Part shown: one piece after another, positions 10,005-18,355 of the stretch
Layout: every line of letters begins with the position of its first letter
Numbering within the stretch: position 1 is the stretch's first letter
Assembly: GCA_009746045.1 (NCBI GenBank)
Contig: RPFO01001875.1
Location: 1 to 21,609, forward strand
Direction: 5' to 3'
DNA: 21,609 nucleotides
From: Mesostigma viride
Taxonomy: Eukaryota; Streptophyta; Mesostigmatophyceae; Mesostigmatales; Mesostigmataceae
Translations under genes and position numbers: made by a program
Notes under the pieces: generated by a model
What the model was told of the DNA's origin: nothing
Database searches by the model: none
What the model saw: the letters and a program-made list of their open reading frames with translations, nothing else

Positions 10005-11682
10005 CACGTATAAATACATGTGGGGGGGGAAGCTACGTATAAATACATGTGGGGGGGGATGCTATGTATAAATGCATGTGGGGGGGTGCTGGCATTAATA
10101 ATTAAATGTGGGGGGGTGATGGCATGAATAAATAAATGTGGGGGGGTGCTGCCATGAATAAAAGAATGTGGGGGTGTGATGGCATGAATAAATGAATGTT
10201 GGGGGGTGCTGGCATTAATAATTAAATGTGGGGGGGTGATGGCATGAATAAATAAATGTGGGGGGGTGCTGCCATGAATAAAAGAATGTGGGGGTGTGAT
10301 GGCATGAATAAATGAATGTTGGGGGGTGCTGGCACTAATAATTAAATGTGGGGGGTGATGGCATGAATAAATAAATGTGGGGGGGTGCTGCCATGAATAA
10401 AAGAATGTGGGGGGTGCTGCCATGAATAAATAAATGTGGGGGGGTGCTGCCATGAATAAAAGAATGTGGGGGGTGCTGCCATGAATAAAAGAATGTGGGG
10501 GTGTGATGGCATGAATAAATGAATGTTGGGGGGTGCTGGCATTAATAATTAAATGTGGGGGGGTGATGGCATGAATAAATAAATGTGGGGGGGTGCTGCC
10601 ATGAATAAAAGAATGTGGGGGTGTGATGGCATGAATAAATGAATGTTGGGGGGTGCTGGCATTAATAATTAAATGTGGGGGGTGATGGCATGAATAAATA
10701 AATGTGGGGGGGTGCTGCCATGAATAAAAGAATGTGGGGGGTGATGGCATGAATAAATAAATGTGGGGGGGTGCTGCCATGAATAAAAGAATGTGGGGGG
10801 GTGATGGCATGAATAAATAAATGTGGGGGGGTGCTGCCATGAATAAAAGAATGTGGGGGTGTGATGGCATGAATAAATGAATGTTGGGGGGTGCTGGCAT
10901 TAATAATTAAATGTGGGGGGTGATGGCATGAATAAATAAATGTGGGGGGGTGCTGCCATGAATAAAAGAATGTGGGGGGGTGATGGCATGAATAAATAAA
11001 TGTGGGGGGTGCTGCCATGAATAAAAGAATGTGGGGGTGTGATGGCATGAATAAATGAATGTTGGGGGTGCTGGCATTAATAATTAAATGTGGGGGGTGA
11101 TGGCATGAATAAATAAATGTGGGGGGTGCTGCCATGAATAAAAGAATGTGGGGGGTGATGGCATGAATAAATAAATGTGGGGGGGTGCTGCCATGAATAA
11201 AAGAATGTGGGGGGGTGATGGCATGAATAAATAAATGTGGGGGGTGCTGCCATGAATAAAAGAATGTGGGGGTGTGATGGCATGAATAAATGAATGTTGG
11301 GGGGTGCTGGCATTAATAATTAAATGTGGGGGGGTGATGGCATGAATAAATAAATGTGGGGGGGTGCTGCCATGAATAAAAGAATGTGGGGGGTGCTGCC
11401 ATGAATAAAAGAATGTGGGGGGGTGATGGCATGAATAAATAAATGTGGGGGGGTGCTGCCATGAATAAAAGAATGTGGGGGTGTGATGGCATGAATAAAT
11501 GAATGTTGGGGGGTGCTGGCATTAATCATTAAATGTGGGGGTGTGATGGCATGAATAAATAAATGTGGGGGGTGCTGCCATGAATAAAAGAATGTGGGGG
11601 TGTGATGGCATGAATAAATGAATGTTGGGGGTGCTGGCATTAATAATTAAATGTGGGGGGGTGATGGCATGAATAAATAAAT
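10005..11682. repeat. Minisatellite 1: ~30-bp units, G-rich on the + strand, with 4-unit higher-order structure
   Basis: About 55 units of 28-31 bp, each with a run of 5-8 G followed by TGCT or TGAT and an A/T-rich core such as GGCATGAATAAATAAATG. Four unit types follow each other in order: core with ATTAATAATTAA; core with ATGAATAAATAAA; core with CCATGAATAAAAGAA; core with AATAAATGAATGTT. Together they form a ~120-bp higher-order repeat, with local re-amplification of single units. The first three units (10005-10090) have a TACGTATAAATACATG core that resembles minisatellite 2. Long minus-strand frames rich in HHPP/FIH residues arise only because the unit length is a multiple of three. Confidence 0.95.
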
Positions 11683-13133
11683 GATACGTAGCATCACCCC
11701 CCACATGTATTGATACGTACGTAGCATCACCCCCCCACATGTATTGATACGTAGCATCACCCCCCCACATGTATTAATACGTAGCATCCCCCCCCCAACT
11801 GTATTGATACGTAGCAGCACCCCCCCACATGTATTGATACGTAGCAGCACCCCCCCACATGTATTGATACGTAGCAGCACCCCCCCACATGTATTGATAC
11901 GTAGCAGCACCCCCCCACATGTATTGATACGTAGCAGCACCCCCCCACATGTATTGATACGTAGCAGCACCCCCCCACATGTATTGATACGTAGCAGCAC
12001 CCCCCCACATGTATTGATACGTAGCAGCACCCCCCACATGTATTGATACGTAGCCGCACCCCCCACATGTATTGATACGTAGCAGCACCCCCCCACATGT
12101 ATTGATACGTAGCAGCACCCCCCCACATGTATTGATACGTAGCAGCACCCCCCCACATGTATTGATACGTAGCAGCACCCCCCACATGTATTGATACGTA
12201 GCAGCACCCCCCCACATGTATTGATACGTAGCAGCACCCCCCCACATGTATTGATACGTAGCAGCACCCCCCCACATGTATTGATACGTAGCATCACCCC
12301 CCACATGTATTGATACGTAGCAGCACCCCCCCACATGTATTGATACGTAGCAGCACCCCCCCACATGTATTGATACGTAGCAGCACCCCCCCACATGTAT
12401 TGATACGTAGCAGCACCCCCCCACATGTATTGATACGTAGCAGCACCCCCCCACATGTATTGATACGTAGCAGCACCCCCCCACATGTATTGATACGTAG
12501 CAGCACCCCCCCACATGTATTGATACGTAGCAGCACCCCCCCACATGTATTGATACGTAGCAGCACCCCCCCACATGTATTGATACGTAGCAGCACCCCC
12601 CCACATGTATTGATACGTAGCAGCACCCCCCCACATGTATTGATACGTAGCAGCACCCCCCCACATGTATTGATACGTAGCAGCACCCCCCCACATGTAT
12701 TGATACGTAGCAGCACCCCCCCACATGTATTGATACGTAGCAGCACCCCCCCACATGTATTGATACGTAGCAGCACCCCCCCACATGTATTGATACGTAG
12801 CAGCACCCCCCCACATGTATTGATACGTAGCAGCACCCCCCCACATGTATTGATACGTAGCAGCACCCCCCCACATGTATTGATACGAAGCAGCACCCCC
12901 CCACATGTATTGATACGTAGCAGCACCCCCCCACATGTATTGATACGTAGCAGCACCCCCCCACATGTATTGATACGTAGCAGCACCCCCCCACATGTAT
13001 TGATACGTAGCAGCACCCCCCACATGTATTGATACGTAGCAGCACCCCCCACATGTATTGATACGTAGCAGCACCCCCCCACATGTATTGATACGTAGCA
13101 GCACCCCCCCACATGTATTGATACGTAGCAGCA
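11683..13133. repeat. Minisatellite 2: ~30-bp units, C-rich on the + strand, highly uniform
   Basis: About 48 units of 29-30 bp: ACATGTATTGATACGTAG, then CAGCA and a run of 6-7 C. Units in the middle are almost identical; those at the left edge (11690-11810) differ (GCATCAC for GCAGCAC, one ACTGTATTG variant). Read on the minus strand, the unit aligns with minisatellite 1 at roughly 24 of 30 positions, so the two arrays are the same family in opposite orientation, meeting at about 11682. Open frames in the array on either strand (IRSSTPPHVL or YQYMWGGAAT repeats) are by-products of the 30-bp period. Confidence 0.95.
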
Positions 13134-13290
13134 CAATTTTAGTCAGCCTACCATCCACGTTGCGGCAAAAGATCACCTTTTTTTGTGTTTCGGCAAAATG
13201 AAGATTTCTTGCAAACTATCGTTATGCAGGCAGGTAGCAACGTCCGATGTTATAATCCGGCAGGTAGCATGCAAACGTCGAAACGATATG
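13133..13290. repeat. Segmental duplication, copy 1 (~158 bp)
   Basis: Begins directly at the end of minisatellite 2 with ACAATTTTAGTCAGCCTACC and ends GTCGAAACGATATG. It matches 13697-13858 along its whole length, with scattered substitutions and small indels. It contains a G-C-A-G-G-T-A motif twice. Confidence 0.85.
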
Positions 13291-13696
13291 AAGGGGAAAA
13301 AAAGCATCAAACAGGAGCACCGATTAGAAACGCAGCAAATGCAGTATGTGCACATCTACACCTACAACCTAACCAGACCAAAGGCATAGCAAACATGGAA
13401 AGGGTGACCCAAGTGAAAGCCTAGCACCACCATGATCGACATGTGCGAGACCAAGAAACGCTCCATGGCAACTAGACTAAAGGGATGGATGCCAGATGTG
13501 GATTAGGATCGGCTTAGCTGACTCTACCGAGATGTCTGCAGGGTTTCGCTAGCAACGAAAAGAAGGAAGCCAGACATTTTTATCACTCTTGCTGCAACAT
13601 AGAGTTTCTTGCGATGGCAGCAAGGACATGTCTTCGCCCAGCTGGCTAACTGTGTCGTCGGCGTGCATGCGCTGTTTAGTTGCCGTTTTTGATAGA
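13291..13696. other. Spacer between the two duplicated segments; no gene seen
   Basis: About 400 bp of unique-looking DNA with no open frame showing repeats, domains or splice support. It holds none of the 22-bp palindromes. Confidence 0.5.
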
Positions 13697-13858
13697 ACAA
13701 TTTTAGTCAGCCTACCATCCAGGATGCGGCAAAAGCTCACCTTTTTTTCGTTGTGCGGCGAAAGCAGACCGATTTCCTTGTAAACTTCCGGCACCAGGCA
13801 GGTATCAACGTAGGATTTTATAATCCAGCAGGTAGCATGCAAACGTCGAAACGATATG
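13697..13858. repeat. Segmental duplication, copy 2 (~162 bp)
   Basis: Second copy of the 13133-13290 segment, about 565 bp further on in the same orientation. Shared landmarks are ACAATTTTAGTCAGCCTACC, a T-run, GCAGGTA..CAACGT and the end GCAAACGTCGAAACGATATG. Confidence 0.85.
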
Positions 13859-14122
13859 GCAGCTCGTATCAGCTATGGGGTCTCTCTGCGGCTGCGCTTC
13901 TTTTTCGATGGGCGATGGGACGGTCGCAATTCGCAAAACGGACGCGGCGTCACAGGGCTGAACGGTATTGAAAAAATTGGAAACGTGGCATCCTCGTTCC
14001 TCCCCACGGAACTGAAAACTGGAAGCGCGGCGCTGGTGCAAAAGCTCGATCCCATCTTTTGGAACCAAGCTAGCGGATTGGACGACATCCAATATGCCGT
14101 CACCCGTGCTTGTGGCCGCAGG

Positions 14123-14129
14123 TATAAAA
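14123..14129 (+). promoter_or_regulatory. TATA-like motif
   Basis: GGTATAAAAAG is a good match to a TATA box on the + strand, about 830 bp upstream of the ATG at 14952. It would serve that gene only if there is a long 5' leader or an upstream exon. Confidence 0.25.
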
Positions 14130-14165
14130 AGAGACGACCTCCAGCCCATTTACCTGGGAACATTC

Positions 14166-14256
14166 GGATGTTTGGCTGACATCGTTACCATGCGTCAATG
14201 TACAATGAGGTTCTGGGTTCGATTCCTGGTGTGGTCATGGAAATAAATTTTTTTCT
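14166..14256 (+). repeat. tRNA-like or SINE-like fragment
   Basis: GGGTTCGATTCC at about 14213-14224 matches the RNA polymerase III B box / tRNA T-arm. CTGGG and CCTGG flank the TTCGATT loop and can pair. About 35 bases upstream, TGGCTGACATCG weakly resembles an A box, and a T7 run follows downstream. No acceptor stem or anticodon arm can be drawn, so it is not an intact tRNA gene; a SINE head or relic is more likely. Confidence 0.35.
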
Positions 14257-14288
14257 GCACATCTACTGAAATCAGTCATAGCACCAAA

Positions 14289-14310
14289 CGGTCACGCTGC
14301 AGCGAGACGC
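14289..14310. repeat. Diverged 22-bp palindrome
   Basis: Left half CGGTCACGC, right half the complement of GCGTCTCGC, centre TGCA. It lies between the tRNA-like fragment and the AT-rich stretch. Confidence 0.7.
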
Positions 14311-14678
14311 TATAGCCCTGGAGGCCGCTGATAAACCTGACATCCGGTACGTCTTACTATCATAGATTGCCGAACTATATAATAATAATAGTCTATACCA
14401 CTTTTTCTTGTAAATGATTTACTAAATAATGATTCTATATACTTGGACATACCATATTATTAAAGTATGTGGAATTAATCCATGCTATTCACAATATATT
14501 ATAAAATCTTTTGCAAAATATACTGTAATTAGTATATATTTTCTGATAAACAATTTTATCAATGCTACTGTGTTATTTTTGTTATTCTCGCCATGCAGGT
14601 ATCTGAGTGTTCTGGGAGAACTAATAAGAGAATGAGCCGCGAAGGTGAGGAAAACCTGAAATCTTTTCGTCCTTATTG

Positions 14679-14936
14679 GGGTCTCTCTGCAGCTAGACCA
14701 TTTATAACCACAAGCAATAGCTTAAATTCAAGGGTCTCGCTGCAGCTAGACCCTCTTTATGGTTGCTATAAAATTAATGAATCAGAAGTCTGTGATTTAA
14801 CAATCGCACGCCGCAATGAAGGGTCTAGCTGCAGCGAGACCCCAATCTTGGTCGGGGTATGCTAAGTTCACCACATCAGGTAATCTTTTCGTCTAACGGA
14901 AAAAGCCCCTCTAAGGGTCTAGCTGCAGCTAGACCC
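14679..14936. repeat. Four 22-bp palindromes upstream of the plus-strand gene
   Basis: Copies at 14679-14700, 14732-14753, 14821-14842 and 14915-14936. The last is a perfect palindrome (half-site GGGTCTAGC on both arms) and ends 15 bp before the ATG at 14952. The others pair different half-site variants. Confidence 0.9.
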
Positions 14937-14951
14937 CAATCGTGGTAAAAA

Positions 14952-16516
14952 ATGATACACTTTCGAACTTTGTCTGTAATTGTCGCTTTTCCCAACGATA
15001 CTCGATTTGCATGGATTTCGTTGTGCCGGTCGTCATGGCATGCAGCACGCGAACGGGTGGGAGTTTTCGCCCTTGCGTCCGGTCGTCCAGGATTCAGTGC
15101 AATTAAGTTGAACACCGGGACGAAGCAGTCAACTGGCGCAAAAAGGGTTTTCGGAGATGAGAACCAGAATCCAGCGCAGCCTGAAGCCAAGGAAGTCAAG
15201 CGGCCGGGAGAATACTCGAAATCAAAGAGGGTTATTGGGGAATATTTCGCTGACCAGGCGTTTGAAGCGGCTCAGGCGATGACAAAACCCGAGGGGCGGG
15301 GGCCGGCTTTCGACCAGATGATTGCTGGCTTTAACTCTAGGGCCGCTGAACTAGGTCACGGGAAGTATCATGAGGAGGCGAAAAAGCTTTACAATCAGGA
15401 GCGGATGGCAGAACTGAACAGGTTCTGGGTGGCTCGGATTAACGGCTTTTTTGATGGTCTGACCAAAAGCGACGCAGACAGAGACGTCAGGATGGTGCTG
15501 ATGTCCACGCTTTACTGTGGTGACGACTTGGAGAAGGAGTTTTCGGCCGCGGAGTTGGAGAACCTGACGGGGATGGACGCCAAGAAGATTCGCGGAATTC
15601 GCGCGATACGAAGGCAGCAGAAGTTGGACTACCTCAGACACGCGCAGGCTCGCAAGGGGCGCCCTTTGCCGCAATTCGTGATTGACGCGATAGTGGACGC
15701 GTGGATGCACGATGATGAGTCGCGCGCCTCCTCCCAGATGAAGGATGTCAAGCGCACTTACAGCAGGGAGGGTCGTGGCAATCACGGGGTGCTCGTCGCC
15801 GTTGAGGGAGCGCGCTATTACATGACCTCCAAGGAGGACATGTACAATCACTTTCTCGAAAAGCATGCGTACTGGAACAAAAGGAGTAACCAGTATGATA
15901 AGGACGTGGGCATTCACGTGGGCTACACGACCTTCTGCAAATACGCGCCCGATTGCATCAAGGGCAAGTGGAAGGAGAGGAACCTGTGCGCGTGTGAGAA
16001 GCACGTCACCATGCAGTCGGCCATGGGGGCGTGGACCAAGCACTCCAATGCGAACCACGGCAAGAACTGCAAGTGTGGCGCGGAGTGTGCGGGATGCTCC
16101 AAGTACAGAGAGCCGGACGGTACTTGCGGAATGTGGAAAGCCATTCACTCGACGGACTGGATCAAGCACTTTCACTGCCCGGTGTCCGCCGAGACTGACG
16201 GCAGGGATAACGGGCTGCGTGAAGGGGGCGGAATGGGCGGGGGATGGAAGAGGGGGAGGGGGAAGATGAATGGCGGGGACGGGACCTGGAAGACCTCGAC
16301 ATTTCTGAGAGGCTGGTGGAGGACGAAGATGGGGTGCCGAGGACGGAGAGGGTTCACCGCATACTGAAGATGGCGTGTGTGGAGGGGTTCTGTCCTGAGG
16401 AATCATGCGGCATCCATAATAACTGGGTGCAGTGTGATCGGGACAAGAATTCCACGGAGATTCTGAATTGGTTCAAGTTCGAGATGGTGGAGCAGACTGT
16501 GACCCGACGGGTGAAT
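14952..16516 (+). CDS. Exon 1 of the transposase-like gene
   Basis: Starts at ATG 14952 and ends before GTGAGT at 16517. It encodes the N-terminal helical region and the first Cys-rich module. The frame reading ..DGRDNGLREGG passes into the frame reading EEGEGEDEWRGRDLEDLDIS through the G-rich stretch 16224-16243, where one G appears to be missing. No stop interrupts either half. Confidence 0.7.
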
Positions 16517-18355
16517 GTGAGTTGGTTTCGATTTTATTTCTCCGTTAAATGTTGTTGACTTTTTTTTTTGTGACCTATAGCTGCAGCGAGACCCTTTGTG
16601 AGTTGCAGTTATCTTATCGAAATGCGATTTTATTGCAAATCGAAACTGTCTGCGGACCTTTGCGAAACAGGGCGAGACCGATGGCAGGGCGGCGAAGAAG
16701 GTGAAGCGGCCCGAGCAAGTCCAAATGAGGTCCACCCCAGCTGAGCTGCGGGACGAGATTCTTAAGATGTGGGACAAGTTCACCGTGCACTGCTTTACGG
16801 CCTGGTCGCAGGCGGATACAATCAAGGATCGGGAGAAGAATCTGAGAGAGGGGGACGTGCTCGTGCACGGCGACTGGGCCGAGAACTACGAGAACAGCAG
16901 CTACGTCCAACTGCAGTCGCAGTACTTCCACAAGCGCAGCCACATCCTGATGCCCATGATCGTGCGTTATCGGCTCAACGGCGAGCTGGAAAAGCGCGTC
17001 TTCTTTTTCCTGGGGGATTCCAGTATCAAGCGGGGCGAGCGCGCACTCGTATACGCTCTTCGCAAGATTCTGGAAACCCTGCGGGTAGAAGTAGGGGTAG
17101 AGGTGCGAAACCTGTACATGTGCTCGGACAACTGCGCGGTGCAGTTTAAGTCCAGGTACGTGATTAACCAGATTAACGGTCTGCTCATGGGGGATCCCGA
17201 CCTGCAGGCCTTTGAGTTCCACTACATGGGGGAGCAGCATGGGAAGGGGGAGGTGGATGGTCAAGGAGCGAAGTGCAAGTGCGTCTTGAGGGAAATGCAG
17301 AGGATTCCCGAAAACCAGCACATACTTGAGACCCACCAGCTAGTCGCCTACTTGAACCAGAACTGGCAGGGCGGCAAGACATCGAGCAGGGAGTCGGCCC
17401 GCGCGCGGGCCGAGAACGTCACTCGCCACTTCTTCCTTTTACCCCCGGTACGGAATTTGTGTTATTTCAGGTTTTAAGACGTCAACTGCCGCTGTTCTAT
17501 AAAAATTCAAACCCAATAAAGGTATCTCTGCAGAGAGACCCTATATACTGTCAATGGGTTGCTTTTCTTTTAGGTATGAAATTTCGCTTGTTCTATCGGT
17601 ATGAAGGGGTCTCTCTGCAGCTATACCCTGTGTCGAATTTCGATCACTTGATATCTTGTCGTACGTTGTTATTATGATTCGAATGGGGTCTCTCTGCAGC
17701 TATACCCTGTGTCGAATTTGATCACTTAATATCTTGTCGTACGTTGTTATTATGATTCGAATGGGGTCTCTCTGCAGCTATACCCTGTGTCGAATTTTGA
17801 TCACTTGATGTCTTGTCGTTAATTTTTTTTTAAGGGGTCTCTCTGCAGCTATACCCTGTTTTATTGTTTTTGGTCAATTTTGCTAATTTGAACGGTATTC
17901 TTTTTGTCCTAACTATTTGATGACAGGACGTCGAGTCCGGCCGACGCGCGGAGGTTGAGGAGGTGCCTGGCATCAAGAAGGCGCATTGGTGGCGACTGGA
18001 CAAGTCCGACCCTGGCCTTTTGATGATTAGGCGCTATTCCTGCTACTGTCCGCCCTGTTTGGCTGGGCGGTTTGAGGGATGTCTAAGCGAGTGGTCGTTT
18101 ATCATCGAGTTCAATGATGCAGGAAGCTCGATGAAAACTGTCCGTTTGCTGCCACCGAGCCAGCCCAACCCTCCGGTTCGCATGGCGCCCACTGAGATCG
18201 AGGCGATTGCGTTGTCAGCGAGGACACGCAGCAAGCGTTTCTCTGCCAAGTGTTTTCAAACGCTATTCATCCAAGCGTGCCAACCCGTCCTGCAAAACGC
18301 TGGCATTCCTGTCAAATCGACTTGGCCAAATGTAGTGCCAGGGACCCCGAGATGA
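14952..18355 (+). CDS. DDE-like transposase-type protein, three exons (~923 aa)
   Basis: Exons 14952-16516, 16671-17447 and 17927-18355, both introns phase 0. One missing base in the G runs at 16224-16243 must be assumed; exon 1 then becomes 522 codons. Residues 1-330 are a helical, charged N-terminus. About 345-385 is Cys/His-rich (ERNLCACEKHV, then CKCGAECAGCSKY), probably zinc-binding. Residues 588-720 look like a DDE/RNase H fold: HGDWAENY (D590), CSDNCAVQFK (D675), HGKGEVDG (H712/D718). About 818-833 is a second Cys cluster (YSCYCPPCLAGRFEGC). From memory, unchecked, the order DxAENY, SDG/SDN, HGKG..DG matches a large uncharacterised family common in cnidarian and fish genomes. The role in DNA cutting and joining is inferred from the acidic triad. 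The start could be further upstream if a 5' exon exists. Confidence 0.7.
16573..16594. repeat. Palindrome in intron 1 of the transposase-like gene
   Basis: Intact right half-site (complement of GGGTCTCGC) with a decayed left half ACCTATAGC, centre TGCA. Confidence 0.7.
16671..17447 (+). CDS. Exon 2 of the transposase-like gene (catalytic core)
   Basis: 259 clean codons from GETDGRAAKK to FLLPP, after a GCGAAACAG acceptor and before a GTACGG donor. It carries all three acidic motifs of the proposed DDE core and needs no slip. Intron 1 (16517-16670) holds a palindrome at 16573-16594. Confidence 0.8.
17520..17541. repeat. Palindrome with the TCTCTC half-site in intron 2
   Basis: Left AGGTATCTC, right complement of GGGTCTCTC, centre TGCA. 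It is the first of five copies in this intron. Confidence 0.8.
17607..17856. repeat. ~79-bp tandem repeat (4 copies), each starting with a palindrome, in intron 2
   Basis: Palindromes at 17607, 17686, 17764 and 17835, giving spacings of 79, 78 and 71 bp. All four share left half GGGTCTCTC and right half complement of GGGTATAGC. The shared spacer is TGTCGAATTT..GATCACTTGATATCTTGTCG, with a TACGTTGTTATTATGATTCG part in the first two units. The spacer is unrelated to that of the 108-bp repeat at 9600-9997. Confidence 0.9.
17927..18355 (+). CDS. Exon 3 of the transposase-like gene (C-terminal Cys cluster)
   Basis: 142 codons plus stop, in phase 0 after a TGATGACAG acceptor with a CCTAAC branch-point match about 18 bases upstream. 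It starts DVESGRRAEVEEVPGIKKAH and contains the RRYSCYCPPCLAGRFEGCLS cluster. The tail after about residue 860 is basic and Pro/Ser-rich. Confidence 0.75.
   Translation, partial: DVESGRRAEVEEVPGIKKAHWWRLDKSDPGLLMIRRYSCYCPPCLAGRFEGCLSEWSFIIEFNDAGSSMKTVRLLPPSQPNPPVRMAPTEIEAIALSARTRSKRFSAKCFQTLFIQACQPVLQNAGIPVKSTWPNVVPGTPR

Larger units (their letters stand above)
13859..14951. other. 5' spacer of the plus-strand gene
   Basis: Contains a half palindrome at 13878-13895 (GGGTCTCTCTGCGGC), a TATA-like motif, a tRNA-like B box, a strongly AT-rich stretch (about 14371-14590) and five more palindromes. Frames of 90-115 codons around 13805-14179 exist on both strands but overlap each other and have no recognisable content. 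A possible non-coding or very short 5' exon lies at 14599-14643: acceptor CCATGCAG before it, donor GTGAGG after GCGAAG, ATG at 14633. I cannot link it to the main exon with confidence. Confidence 0.4.

Noticed and set aside
10005-13133. Long open frames through the minisatellites (up to ~509 codons, e.g. repeats of IRSSTPPHVL, YQYMWGGAAT or HSFIHGSTPP)
   Set aside because: They exist because the unit is close to 30 bp, so several frames on both strands stay open at once. No start context, splice support or non-repeat domain backs any of them.
13805-14179. Overlapping 96-114 codon frames on both strands
   Set aside because: Mutually overlapping, without motifs or splice support, and partly within the duplicated segment and a half palindrome.
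4073-17856. CRISPR-like array
   Set aside because: The repeats are palindromic but irregularly spaced, lie in spliceosomal introns, and where tandem they have near-identical rather than variable spacers.
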